From an uncultured Phascolarctobacterium sp. (GTDB taxonomy: Bacteria; Bacillota; Negativicutes; Acidaminococcales; Acidaminococcaceae), in contig NZ_CALDXR010000013.1 in the NCBI RefSeq assembly GCF_937920985.1, positions 48,375-112,374 of the forward strand: 64,000 bases of DNA, in the 5' to 3' direction. The notes beneath the pieces are model-generated. The model did not search any database and was not told the origin of the DNA. It was given only the letters and a program-made list of their open reading frames with translations. Positions within the stretch are counted from its first letter, which is position 1. Each line of letters begins with the position of its first letter. Positions 33,759 to 42,995 of this stretch are shown piece after piece. The translations under genes were made by a program, and so were the position numbers.

Positions 33759-35420
33759 ATGAGAATCTTATATATCCTGCTGGCGCTGCTGTGTCTCACG
33801 CAGCAGGCCTTTGCAGGCGTAAAGCTGGAGGCAGTGTATCCCTACAATTTGGATAAGAGTGCCGCACATGTAGTACACGGCGGCAGCACAATGCCTTTAT
33901 TTATCAATATTACCGGCTTTGATGTACCGCATGAGCAGCCGGCGCATTTGCGTGTCATTTTACCGGAAGGCTTTAAGGCACTTGCCAATGGCAAATGGCG
34001 TTTGGGAAGCGCTGACGGCCGCCAGACGGCGGAGGCAGATTGGGTGCTGCCGGCAGATTTCGGACAGAGCTTTGATTTGCTGTATATTCAGCCGCAGGCA
34101 GACCTTGCACGTGGCGCAAAGCAGCTGACGGTGGAGGTCAGCGGTGAAGGCTGGCATGAGCGCAAGGAGCTGAGCTTTGGTTATGAGCCGGCGGCGGCAG
34201 CAGCGGTAGCTGCGGAACCGACGCAGGGGAAGAAGCTGGACCGCAGCAAGTTCAACTGGTATATCCAGAGTGTTACTCTGCCGGTAGATAATTTGGGCAA
34301 TAAGGATGACCGCGCGGCAGAAGGCGTGGTTTTTATCCGCGATACTACGCTCGAAGGCTTCCGTAACCGCATGACGGGCGATGGTGCGACGAACTGGTCG
34401 GCAGTGTTTAACCACCCTGCGACTTTTCTGGTGCTGGATATGCGCAATCCGCAGCGCGATGTGCGCCTGCTGAAATTTAAGGCGGAGCTGATTGATAAAA
34501 AGACAGGTAAGGTTATGCCCGGTCTTTGTACCGCCGGCAAAAACAATGAGGATTCCGAGCATGGCTGGGCCGGTGATACCGGCAGCGTCAACGAAACTAC
34601 GGCGCTGATTTCACTGGACGGCAAGAAAACTCAGGCCTTTATCATTCCGTTATACGTAGATTATTTTACAGTGTTGGAGGGTGATTACAGCCTGCGTGTG
34701 ACCGTAAGCGGCAACGGGCAGGAGAAGGTGCAGGAGGTACCGCTGACAATCGCCAAAAAGCATAATCTGGGGTTGCTGGCAGTAGGCTTTTCCTTTATCT
34801 GCCTGCTGGCTGTGCTGGCCTTTAGCTACAAGCTGAAGGGCTGCATTTACCGCATCGGTGCGCGTGGGGCTATTACTGTGGCACTGTTTGCGGCGCTTGC
34901 TTTTGGCGGCATTACGCTGCCGACGACGCTGATCGGCGATTTGCTGCATGTATTCTTAGGGCCTTTCTCCGGCTTGGTGACAGGCATTCTGAGCGGTATG
35001 CTGCTGTATTTGCTGGTAGTGGCGCTGCTGGTGCTCTTCCGTGCGCCGGGCGTGCTGACACTGATGTATTTTGTCAAATATATGCTTGCCGGTCTGATGT
35101 TCGGACATTTTACACCGTTAGGACTTTTGAGCATGTGTGTAAACGTAGCGATTTTGGAAACGCTGTTGTATCTTTCCGGCTTCTACCGCAGGCAGGAGCT
35201 GGGCAAGGGCTATATGCTGTTTATCTGCCTGCTGATGGGCGTGGGCGATGCACTTGTCACCTTCGTCAATATGGAGCAGATGATGTTCTTCTACCGTTTG
35301 TATTACGCAGATTGGTATCTGGCGCTGTATATGCTGGTCAACGGTCTTTTATACAGCAGCATCGGTGCCTGGCTGGGTGCTAAGACGGGCAGTAAGCTGC
35401 AGCAGGTTATGGGGGAATAG
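33759..35420 (+). CDS. Membrane protein with large extracytoplasmic domain and ECF S-component-like C-terminus
   Basis: Signal peptide 1-19 (ends AFAG), a beta-rich extracytoplasmic region to about residue 330, a helix near 338-358, and a C-terminal bundle of about six helices (from IYRIGARGAITVALF). The bundle has the look of an ECF substrate-binding S component, with FGPFSG-like glycine loops (FLGPFSGLVTGILSG). It lies directly ahead of the ECF ATPase and transmembrane genes. A 310-residue exported domain fused to an S component is not a usual layout. Function inferred from context. Confidence 0.65.
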   Translation: MRILYILLALLCLTQQAFAGVKLEAVYPYNLDKSAAHVVHGGSTMPLFINITGFDVPHEQPAHLRVILPEGFKALANGKWRLGSADGRQTAEADWVLPADFGQSFDLLYIQPQADLARGAKQLTVEVSGEGWHERKELSFGYEPAAAAAVAAEPTQGKKLDRSKFNWYIQSVTLPVDNLGNKDDRAAEGVVFIRDTTLEGFRNRMTGDGATNWSAVFNHPATFLVLDMRNPQRDVRLLKFKAELIDKKTGKVMPGLCTAGKNNEDSEHGWAGDTGSVNETTALISLDGKKTQAFIIPLYVDYFTVLEGDYSLRVTVSGNGQEKVQEVPLTIAKKHNLGLLAVGFSFICLLAVLAFSYKLKGCIYRIGARGAITVALFAALAFGGITLPTTLIGDLLHVFLGPFSGLVTGILSGMLLYLLVVALLVLFRAPGVLTLMYFVKYMLAGLMFGHFTPLGLLSMCVNVAILETLLYLSGFYRRQELGKGYMLFICLLMGVGDALVTFVNMEQMMFFYRLYYADWYLALYMLVNGLLYSSIGAWLGAKTGSKLQQVMGE

Positions 35421-35422
35421 AG

Positions 35423-37069
35423 ATGCTAAAAATAGACAATTTATCTTATCGCTATCCCTCAAGGAAGCAGTTTACCTTAAAGAATATCAACCTGACGCTG
35501 GCAGACGGTGAAATGCTGCTTTTGGCAGGACGCAGCGGCTGCGGCAAGTCGACGCTGATTAAAGCAATCAGCGGCCTGTTGGGCAGCGAGGAGCGTGGCG
35601 AGCTGCAGGGAGCAATTTATCTGCAGGGCGAGGATATCAGCAAATGGCCGCCGGAAAAAACAGGTCAGATGGTAGGCACTGTGTACCAGTCGCCTGATGA
35701 CCAGCTATTTGCGATGACGGTGGCGGATGAAGTGGGCTTTGCATTGGAAAATCAGGGCGAGGAGCCTGAGGTTATCGCACGCAAGGTGAGCGAAACTCTG
35801 GAGCTGGTAGGCTTGGGCGGCTTTGAAAATTACAGCATTCACAAGCTGAGCGGCGGCCAGAGGCAGCGCTTGGCACTGGCTTCGATTCTTGTTACCAGGC
35901 CGGGACTTTTGATTTTGGACGAGCCTGTGAGTCAGATGAATCCGCAGGGCGTGCAGCGCTTTATGCAGCTTTTGGTGCGCCTCAACCGCGAGGCAGGCAT
36001 TGCTATTTTGATGATTGAGCATCGTGTGAACGAGCTATGCAAATATTTTTCGCGTCTGGCTGTAATGCAGGAAGGACGCATTGTGTATGACGGTCTTGTT
36101 GCTGACGCCTGGCAGGCGATGACAGGACGCAGTGATTTGGGCTTGCGTGAGCCGCAGACGGTGAAGCTGTGCCGCGCACTGCAGCTGTCGGAGCTGACAA
36201 CAGACCAAGGAAGAATTGTGCAGATGCTGCGCAGCGAATGCGAGCCTGTAGAAGCTGCTGCGCAGGCACAGCCTGCAGGGCAGCAGCCTCTTCTCGAAGC
36301 ACGCGATTTGTATTACACCTATCCCGGCAGCAAGGAGCCGACGCTGAAGAATCTGCAGTTTACGCTGTACCAGGGGCAGATTACCGCGATTATGGGCTTC
36401 AACGGTGCCGGCAAAAGCACGCTGATGAACCTTTTGGGCGGCCTGACGCAAACGCAGCAGGGAAGCATGCTGCTGGAGGGAAAGCCTGTAGACAAGCAGC
36501 TGGGCAAAATCGGCTACCTGCGGCAGGAGCCTGACCTGATGCTTTTGGCAGACACAGTACGCGAGGAATTGTGCTGGAAGAACCACACGATTACGCAGCA
36601 GGAGCTGCAGCAGCTGTTGGAGCATATGAATCTGGCGGAATACGCTGATGATTTTCCGCTGGCGCTGAGCAAGGGACAACGTTTGCGCGTCGTTTTGGGC
36701 GCTATGCTGGCGAAGAAGCCGGCGCTGCTGCTTTTGGACGAGCCTACGACAGGACAGGACGAGCAGAGTCTGGCGGAAATCCGCCGTCTGCTGTTGGCTT
36801 ATAAGGAGCAGGGGGGCAGTATCTTCATCTGTACGCATGATATGGAGCTGGCGGCACAGGTTGCTGACAGCGTAATTGTTTTGTGTGCGGGGCAGATTAT
36901 TGCCGACGGCCCGACAGATGAGGTTTTGAGCAATAAGGAGCTGGTGGAGGCCGGCGGTCTGACACCGTCAGCGCTGCTGCCGGTGTGCGAGCAGGCGGGG
37001 CTTCCTCCCTGCATCACGGTAGAGGGGGTGAAGCGCTATGTCCGTAAGACAGCTGTGGGAAGGCACTGA
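35423..37069 (+). CDS. Fused ECF ATPase (EcfA-EcfA')
   Basis: Two ABC ATPase domains in one chain of 548 residues. The first has GRSGCGKSTLIK, LSGGQRQRLALAS and LLILDEPVSQMN. The second has GFNGAGKSTLMN, LSKGQRLRVVLGA and LLLLDEPTTGQD, and the switch histidine is in CTHDMELAAQ. In separate ECF systems these are EcfA1 and EcfA2; fusion is known in some. It starts three bases after the preceding stop and overlaps ecfT by 32 bp. Confidence 0.88.
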   Translation: MLKIDNLSYRYPSRKQFTLKNINLTLADGEMLLLAGRSGCGKSTLIKAISGLLGSEERGELQGAIYLQGEDISKWPPEKTGQMVGTVYQSPDDQLFAMTVADEVGFALENQGEEPEVIARKVSETLELVGLGGFENYSIHKLSGGQRQRLALASILVTRPGLLILDEPVSQMNPQGVQRFMQLLVRLNREAGIAILMIEHRVNELCKYFSRLAVMQEGRIVYDGLVADAWQAMTGRSDLGLREPQTVKLCRALQLSELTTDQGRIVQMLRSECEPVEAAAQAQPAGQQPLLEARDLYYTYPGSKEPTLKNLQFTLYQGQITAIMGFNGAGKSTLMNLLGGLTQTQQGSMLLEGKPVDKQLGKIGYLRQEPDLMLLADTVREELCWKNHTITQQELQQLLEHMNLAEYADDFPLALSKGQRLRVVLGAMLAKKPALLLLDEPTTGQDEQSLAEIRRLLLAYKEQGGSIFICTHDMELAAQVADSVIVLCAGQIIADGPTDEVLSNKELVEAGGLTPSALLPVCEQAGLPPCITVEGVKRYVRKTAVGRH

Positions 37070-37913
37070 TGCCGCAGGTTGGGCGCAGAAGCTTAACGGG
37101 CGTACTAAGCTGCTGTTCCTCTTCCTCTTTGCGATTTTGATGATTACCGTGGATAATCCGCGGACACTCTTTATTTTATTTACGTTTACCTTATTACTGC
37201 ATCTGGCAGCGAAAACTTCCATCTACAAATGGAAGGTGATGGCGATTCTGCTGCTCTTGGGCCTGTGGGGCTCCATGTTCAGCCAGGCGCTGTTCTTTGC
37301 GCAGACGCCGCGTACACCGCTGTTTGTGCTGATTGCTCCGGAGGCAGGCTTTATCGGCCAGCTGACGGGCGGACTTTTCATCTACCGCGAAGGCATTTTG
37401 TACGGTGCGGTGCAGGGCTTGCGCAGCGCCAGCATGCTGGCCTTGGGGCTTTTGGTCTGCTGGACGAGTGACCCGCGGCAGCTGCTGCAGGCCTTGCTGG
37501 CCTGGCGCCTGCCGCCGCAGCTGGCGTTCATGCTGGTGACGGCGATTCGCTTTTTGCCGGTGCTGGCAGCCGAAACAGGCGAGGTCATCACAGCGCTGCA
37601 GCTGCGCAGCGACAGCCAGAGCGGACGCACTGCTGTGCTGCGTCATTTGCCGTATATCGCCAAGCCTTTGTTGGCGCGCTGCCTGAGGCGCGCGCAGACG
37701 CTGGCACTTTCGGTTGTAAGCCGTGGCTTTTTCGCAGGCGGAGCTGCAAAGCGACGCCAACAGTGGGATGCACGCGAAAAGGCAAGCTGCCTGCTGCTGT
37801 TTTTGGTAGTAGTTGTTGTTGTAAGCAGTAAAATTATTTACCTGTTGTCGGAGCAGGGATTCTACTTTGGCGTATTTCGCCAAATCTATGATTGGACGGT
37901 GCTGTATCTATGA
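37038..37913 (+). CDS. ECF transporter transmembrane protein EcfT
   Basis: CbiQ/EcfT-like integral membrane protein with about five helices and 291 residues. The coupling region includes LRSASMLALG and the arginine-bearing LRRAQTLALSVVSRGF, which resembles the A-R-G motifs that touch the ATPases. GAGGGGGTG precedes the ATG inside the ATPase gene. Its stop overlaps the start of the propeller gene. Confidence 0.85.
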   Translation: MSVRQLWEGTDAAGWAQKLNGRTKLLFLFLFAILMITVDNPRTLFILFTFTLLLHLAAKTSIYKWKVMAILLLLGLWGSMFSQALFFAQTPRTPLFVLIAPEAGFIGQLTGGLFIYREGILYGAVQGLRSASMLALGLLVCWTSDPRQLLQALLAWRLPPQLAFMLVTAIRFLPVLAAETGEVITALQLRSDSQSGRTAVLRHLPYIAKPLLARCLRRAQTLALSVVSRGFFAGGAAKRRQQWDAREKASCLLLFLVVVVVVSSKIIYLLSEQGFYFGVFRQIYDWTVLYL

Positions 37914-39319
37914 ATAAGATTAAAGGCTGGCTGGCGCTTGTGCTGCTGCTGCTTTCCTGGTGCGCACTGTACTGGATTACCGGCAGCAGAACGCCATGGA
38001 ACCAGTTTCATGTTGACAATGATGGCTCCGGTGTGAGCGTTTATCTGGGTGATATCCCGACACAGAATTATGACCGCATGGGCTTTACGAAGGCGGTGGT
38101 GCGCTATGCTGCCGACGAAGAAGGCTGGATTGTCGGAACGGAGCGCGGTGAGCTCTTCCTCTTTGACAACGAAGGACGTCAGAAGTGGAAACGCTCCCTT
38201 GGCATAGGCAAGCTGATAGCACTGTGCCTTACGCCTGACGGCAAGCTGGCGATAGTAGGCGAGCAGAGCGCTGAAGGTAAGCTCTATGCTGTTGATGTTC
38301 ATACGGGTGATATCCGTTGGCAGTATAAGAGTGCTGACTTTGTCGGCTCCGATGCTTCGCAGCGTTCCTATCCGTCGGTGGTGCATATTGCAGTCGATAA
38401 GGAAAACAATGTCTACGCCAATGCTTACCGCTTTTTGATGCGCAAGGACGGCAGCAGAGGCTACAATGCCAAAATGCTGGCGGTAAACGAGGAGGGCAAG
38501 CTGCTGTGGCAGTTCCCTAAGAATGAGGTTATCGACAGCTGGATAAACTGGTGTGATGTCAACGATAACAACGGCAGAGCTGTGTTTTCTACCTCCGCCT
38601 ATGATTACCGTGAGGATATGAAGTATAAGGATACGATGTATTTCCTCGATAAAAGAACCGGCGAACTGCTCAATTCAACGCATGTGCCGCCGATTCCGCC
38701 TTTTGATAACACCGTTATGCGCGGCAGTCCCAACTTCAGTGCGGACGGCAAATATCTGGCAGCAGCTGCCAGTGACGGACGTGGAATTTTGTTTGACGAA
38801 ACCGGCAAAATCATTTGGACAAGGTCTGTATCTAAGCCGCAGCAGGTGGATGGTGCATATGTAAATGCCAGCGGCCGCGACGGTTTCGTAACACCCTACG
38901 GCGTGCTCTTTACCACGATTAATACCTTTAACCGTGAAAATTGGCAGCTGCCGACACCGGTAGAGCATCCGAGCAACAACAGTATTTTTGTTTTCAATAC
39001 AGACGGTACCTTCCGTTATCAGTATATGGCAGACGGTACGATGGAGGAAATAGCCTTCGCCGGCAGGCTGGCGGCCTGCGCGGTGGGGCGCAACGTGCGC
39101 ACGCACAATTACAAGGCGCATGGAGCACTGGTGCTGGACCTGGAAACAGGCAAAAAGTACAGCTATTTCCCAACCGAAGGACCTTGTCAGGCGATTGGTA
39201 TTTCACCTGACGGACAGTGGCTGGCAGGCGTGGAAGCGCCGGCACTGACTCCCGATGGTAAGATTATCGGTGCTTACCGTTTACATATCTGGAAAAATAA
39301 CGCAGGAGGAGCAAGGTAA
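37910..39319 (+). CDS. Membrane-anchored PQQ/WD40-like beta-propeller protein
   Basis: The N-terminal helix (about residues 6-25, LALVLLLLSWCALYWITG) anchors the protein, and the rest is exported. Repeated blades are evident from runs such as LFLFDNEGRQKWKRSL, LYAVDVHTGDIRWQYK, MLAVNEEGKLLWQFP and GILFDETGKIIWTRSV, spaced about 50 residues and ending in tryptophan as in PQQ-like propellers. Start ATG 37910 overlaps the EcfT stop. Likely a scaffold or ligand-binding partner of the transporter genes; I cannot name the ligand. Confidence 0.7.
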   Translation: MNKIKGWLALVLLLLSWCALYWITGSRTPWNQFHVDNDGSGVSVYLGDIPTQNYDRMGFTKAVVRYAADEEGWIVGTERGELFLFDNEGRQKWKRSLGIGKLIALCLTPDGKLAIVGEQSAEGKLYAVDVHTGDIRWQYKSADFVGSDASQRSYPSVVHIAVDKENNVYANAYRFLMRKDGSRGYNAKMLAVNEEGKLLWQFPKNEVIDSWINWCDVNDNNGRAVFSTSAYDYREDMKYKDTMYFLDKRTGELLNSTHVPPIPPFDNTVMRGSPNFSADGKYLAAAASDGRGILFDETGKIIWTRSVSKPQQVDGAYVNASGRDGFVTPYGVLFTTINTFNRENWQLPTPVEHPSNNSIFVFNTDGTFRYQYMADGTMEEIAFAGRLAACAVGRNVRTHNYKAHGALVLDLETGKKYSYFPTEGPCQAIGISPDGQWLAGVEAPALTPDGKIIGAYRLHIWKNNAGGAR

Positions 39320-41035
39320 ATGTTGCAAAAAATAATTCATTATTATAAGCCCTATAAGCTGATTTTGCTTTTGGTGCTGATGGGCTCATGCTTCTCGGCC
39401 TTAATGGAGCTGCTGTTCCCTTATATCGTAAGGCAGATGCTTAATGTTCAGATTCCTCAAAAGAATATTGACGAGCTGCTTTACTGGGCTGGGATACTTT
39501 TAGCTTTATATGTTGTAAACTTTGGTCTGCTTTTTTCTATCAACTATTATGGTCATGTGATGAGTTCCGGCATTGAGAACGATATGCGTCGCGATTTGTT
39601 CGGACATATGGAAAAAATGTCCTTCCGCTTTTTTGATAATGCCCGTACAGGACAGCTGCTGTCGCGCATTACAAGCGATATCGTGGAAATCAGCGAGCTG
39701 ACATTTAAAGGACCTAATGACCTTCTTGTCTGCACCATCAGTATGCTGGGTACTATTTTCATGATGCTGTATCTGAATCCGTATCTTGGCTCTATTATCG
39801 GTGCCATGCTGATTATTAAGGCGGTGCATTCTGTTTTCGTCAACAGAAAGATGAAGCGTGCCTTCCGCCGCAGCCGTGAAAAATCCGGTGAGGTTTCCGC
39901 GCAGGCAGAGGAGGCTCTGAGCGGTATCCGCCTGGTAAAGGCCTTTGCTAATGAACAGCTGGAGCTGGAGCGCTTTATGCGCAAGAGTAATGAGCTTTTG
40001 CGTGTGCGTACCGAATCATTTGCGATACTTTCATATTTTTCGGGAACTATTACCTTTTTTACCAACGCAACCAATCTGGTAGTTTTGGTTTGCGGTGGTA
40101 TGATGGTTGCCAATAACCAGTTGGCGCTTAGTGATTTTGTTGCCTTCTTCCTTTATGTTAATATCTTTATGAAGCCTGTTTTCCGTCTGCTGATGTTTAC
40201 GGAAATGTACCAGCGCGGTATGGCCGGCTATCACCGCTTTAATGAGATGATGCAGCATAAGGTGGAGATTGACGATGCGCCTGATGCGATTGCTGCAGGT
40301 GAGATTAAGGGCCGTATTACCTTTGAGAATGTAACCTTCGGCTATCTGCAGGATAAGCCGGTGCTGAAGCATTTTGACCTGGACATCGCTCCCGGTGAAA
40401 AGGTGGCCTTTGTAGGTGCTACGGGTGCAGGCAAGACAACGCTGGCAAGCCTGCTGCTGCGCTTTTACGAGCCTACGCAGGGCAGAGTACTGCTTGACGG
40501 CGTAGACATCAGAAAATATAAGCAAAGCTATTTGCGTAACCACGTTGGTCTGGTGCAGCAGGATGTATTTCTTTTCAGTGATTCCGTTAATTTTAATATT
40601 GCGTATGGCAAGATTAAGGCGAGCGAGCAGGAGATTGAGCAGGCTGCCAAGCTGGCGGCGGCGGACGATTTTATCAGCGCTCTGCCTGAAGCCTACGAAA
40701 CTAAGGTCGGCGAGCGCGGCGTGAAGCTGAGCGGTGGACAGAAGCAGCGTATTGCTATTGCCCGTGCCTTCCTGAAGAATCCACCGGTGATGGTATTTGA
40801 CGAAGCGACGAGTGCGCTTGATACCAAAACGGAAAAGCAAATCCAGAAGTCTTTGGATAAGCTGGCTGAAAGCCGCACGACGCTGATTATCGCACATCGT
40901 CTGTCGACGATTATCAACGCTGACAGAATTGTGGTGCTGCATAACGGTGAAATTGCGGAAATCGGCACGCATAAGGAGCTGATGGCCCTTGGCGGCATTT
41001 ATAAGCGCCTTTATGAGCTGGATGAACAGGATTAA
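39320..41035 (+). CDS. ABC exporter-type transporter (transmembrane plus ATPase)
   Basis: Single chain of 571 residues: six-helix exporter domain (first helix from residue 15) and an ATPase domain with GATGAGKTTLASLL, LSGGQKQRIAIARAF, VMVFDEATSALD and IAHRLSTI. It is of the MsbA/lipid or multidrug exporter type and would work as a homodimer. It starts on the base after the propeller gene's stop codon, so it belongs to the same transcript. Substrate unknown. Confidence 0.88.
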   Translation: MLQKIIHYYKPYKLILLLVLMGSCFSALMELLFPYIVRQMLNVQIPQKNIDELLYWAGILLALYVVNFGLLFSINYYGHVMSSGIENDMRRDLFGHMEKMSFRFFDNARTGQLLSRITSDIVEISELTFKGPNDLLVCTISMLGTIFMMLYLNPYLGSIIGAMLIIKAVHSVFVNRKMKRAFRRSREKSGEVSAQAEEALSGIRLVKAFANEQLELERFMRKSNELLRVRTESFAILSYFSGTITFFTNATNLVVLVCGGMMVANNQLALSDFVAFFLYVNIFMKPVFRLLMFTEMYQRGMAGYHRFNEMMQHKVEIDDAPDAIAAGEIKGRITFENVTFGYLQDKPVLKHFDLDIAPGEKVAFVGATGAGKTTLASLLLRFYEPTQGRVLLDGVDIRKYKQSYLRNHVGLVQQDVFLFSDSVNFNIAYGKIKASEQEIEQAAKLAAADDFISALPEAYETKVGERGVKLSGGQKQRIAIARAFLKNPPVMVFDEATSALDTKTEKQIQKSLDKLAESRTTLIIAHRLSTIINADRIVVLHNGEIAEIGTHKELMALGGIYKRLYELDEQD

Positions 41036-41153
41036 TGGCGGCTTCGTTTCTGAAAAATACATAGCTCGATGCTTATAGTTGCGGTGTACGATAATATAGC
41101 TTTGTGCTATAATGCTATATAGGAGATTAGTCAAAACGGAGGAGGTAATGGAA

Positions 41154-42752
41154 ATGGGCTTATTTCTTAATCCTGATAACAGAGCCTTTCAAACGGCGAT
41201 AGATTCGGAAATTTACGTTGATAAAACCGGGCTCATAGAATTTACCAACAAGGTTTTGGGGACGCAGCAGGCCTTTATCTGTAACAGTCGCCCACGCCGT
41301 TTTGGTAAATCAATTACAGCTAATATGCTGGCTGCCTATTATAGCAAGGGCTGCAATTCGCAGGAGCTTTTTGCCGGACTGGCTATCGAAAAAAGTCCTG
41401 CGTATCAAAAGCAGCTCAATAAATATGATGTTATCCATTTTGATGTGCAATGGTGCTGCAAGGAAGCAGGCAGTGCCGAAAAAACGGTTGCCTTTATTTC
41501 GCAGGTGCTTATGGAGGAGCTGCGTGAGGCCTATGGTGAATATATACCGGAAAAGGTGACTAAGGTTTCCACTGCTTTAGCTTATATCAGCGATGCAACC
41601 GGTAATCGTTTTGTAATTATTGTTGATGAATGGGATGTGCTGATTCGCGACGAGAGCACGAATAAAATTGCGCAGGAAGAGTATATTGATTTTCTGCGCA
41701 GTCTGTTCAAGGGTATTGAGCCGACACGCTATATAGCCTTAGCTTTTATGACAGGCATTCTGCCGATAAAAAAATTCAAAACGCAATCTGCGCTGAACAA
41801 CTTTGATGAATATACTATGCTTGATTCCGGCGTTCTTGCTCCGTATATTGGCTTTACGGAGAGCGAGGTGCGAGGCTTGTGTGAGAAATATCACAAGGAT
41901 TTTGCGGAGGTAAAGCGTTGGTATGATGGTTATCAGCTCGGCGGCTATCATGTTTATAACCCCAGAGCGGTGGTAGGCGTAATGCTGCGGGGAACCTTTC
42001 AGAGCTATTGGTCACAGACGGGTACATATGAATCCATCATTCCGCTGATTAATATGAATTTTGATGGGTTGAAAACGGATATTGTTACCATGCTTTCCGG
42101 TGATGCAGTTTTGGTGCGCACTAATTCATATCAAAATGATATGGTGACCTTTAAGAATAAGCATGATGTTATGACGTCGCTGATTCATTTGGGCTATTTG
42201 GCATATGAGCAGCAGGAGCACAAGGCTTATATACCTAATGAAGAGGTTCGCAGCGAATTTGTTAATGCTTTAGAGGAAACAGCCTGGGATGAATTTGCTG
42301 ATTTTCAGAGGCTGTCACGCGAGGTGTTAAATGCTACGCTTGACATGGATGCAGCTGCTGTGGCGTCTATGATTGAAAAGGTGCATATGGAATATACATC
42401 TGCGATTAAGTATAACGATGAAAATTCGCTTAGCAGTGTTTTGACCATCGCATATCTGAGCGCTATGCAGTATTATTTCAAACCTGTACGCGAAATGCCG
42501 TTAGGTCGCGGTTTTGCTGATTTTGTGTTTATTCCTAAGCAATATTATGCTCATAGCTATCCTGCTTTGCTGGTGGAGCTGAAGTGGAATAAAAATGCAG
42601 ATACTGCCATGAGGCAGATGAAGGAAAAGAAGTATCCTGTAAGCTTGCAAAATTTTACTGATGAAATTTTATTGGTGGGTATCAATTATGATAAGAAAAC
42701 CAAGGAGCACACCTGCAGTATTGAAAAATTTATTGGAGGAAGCAATCAATAA
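41154..42752 (+). CDS. AAA-ATPase with C-terminal PD-(D/E)XK nuclease domain, paralogue 1
   Basis: AAA-ATPase-like/DUF1703 group. The N-terminus has the family motif RPRRFGKSITANML as Walker A, and FVIIVDEWDVLI is Walker B. The C-terminal domain carries ADFVFIPKQY and LLVELKWNK, the D and E-x-K of a PD-(D/E)XK fold. I chose ATG 41154 (532 residues), eight bases after GGAGG; ATG at 41148 is closer. The role is unknown; such proteins are numerous in gut bacteria. It diverges clearly from the other two copies. Confidence 0.8.
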   Translation: MGLFLNPDNRAFQTAIDSEIYVDKTGLIEFTNKVLGTQQAFICNSRPRRFGKSITANMLAAYYSKGCNSQELFAGLAIEKSPAYQKQLNKYDVIHFDVQWCCKEAGSAEKTVAFISQVLMEELREAYGEYIPEKVTKVSTALAYISDATGNRFVIIVDEWDVLIRDESTNKIAQEEYIDFLRSLFKGIEPTRYIALAFMTGILPIKKFKTQSALNNFDEYTMLDSGVLAPYIGFTESEVRGLCEKYHKDFAEVKRWYDGYQLGGYHVYNPRAVVGVMLRGTFQSYWSQTGTYESIIPLINMNFDGLKTDIVTMLSGDAVLVRTNSYQNDMVTFKNKHDVMTSLIHLGYLAYEQQEHKAYIPNEEVRSEFVNALEETAWDEFADFQRLSREVLNATLDMDAAAVASMIEKVHMEYTSAIKYNDENSLSSVLTIAYLSAMQYYFKPVREMPLGRGFADFVFIPKQYYAHSYPALLVELKWNKNADTAMRQMKEKKYPVSLQNFTDEILLVGINYDKKTKEHTCSIEKFIGGSNQ

Positions 42753-42775
42753 AATAACCAAATAAGCTTATGTAT

Positions 42776-42817
42776 AATGCTGTAGCTGCAGATAGCGGTT
42801 GCAGCATTAGCTTTTCT
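42776..42817 (+). terminator. Possible terminator after the first AAA-ATPase gene
   Basis: AATGCTG (42776-42782) pairs with CAGCATT (42802-42808), followed by AGCTTTTC. The T tract is short, so this is tentative. Confidence 0.35.
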
Positions 42818-42885
42818 GAAACAAAAAATTGCGCTTGCTGCTCCGTTTTTTCTGCCAAGCAGGCGCTCTCAATTGCTTGCGCTTA

Positions 42886-42958
42886 TTGACATTCACAGGC
42901 AAAAATTATATAATTTTTTTATATGCAATCTTTGTTTGCTGCGGCATTTTCCGCAGCA
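42886..42958 (+). promoter_or_regulatory. Promoter and 5' hairpin of alaS
   Basis: TTGACA, 17 bp, TATAAT (42909-42914). The short leader then forms a perfect 8-bp hairpin, TGCTGCGG (42937-42944) with CCGCAGCA (42951-42958), without a T tract. I see no T-box sequence. Confidence 0.75.
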
Positions 42959-42995
42959 ATGCAGTATTATTTTTCGAAGGAGCGAATGAACTACT

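Noticed and set aside
42753..42995. T-box leader of alaS
   Set aside because: No T-box core sequence or specifier-type leader; the region between promoter and start is too short.
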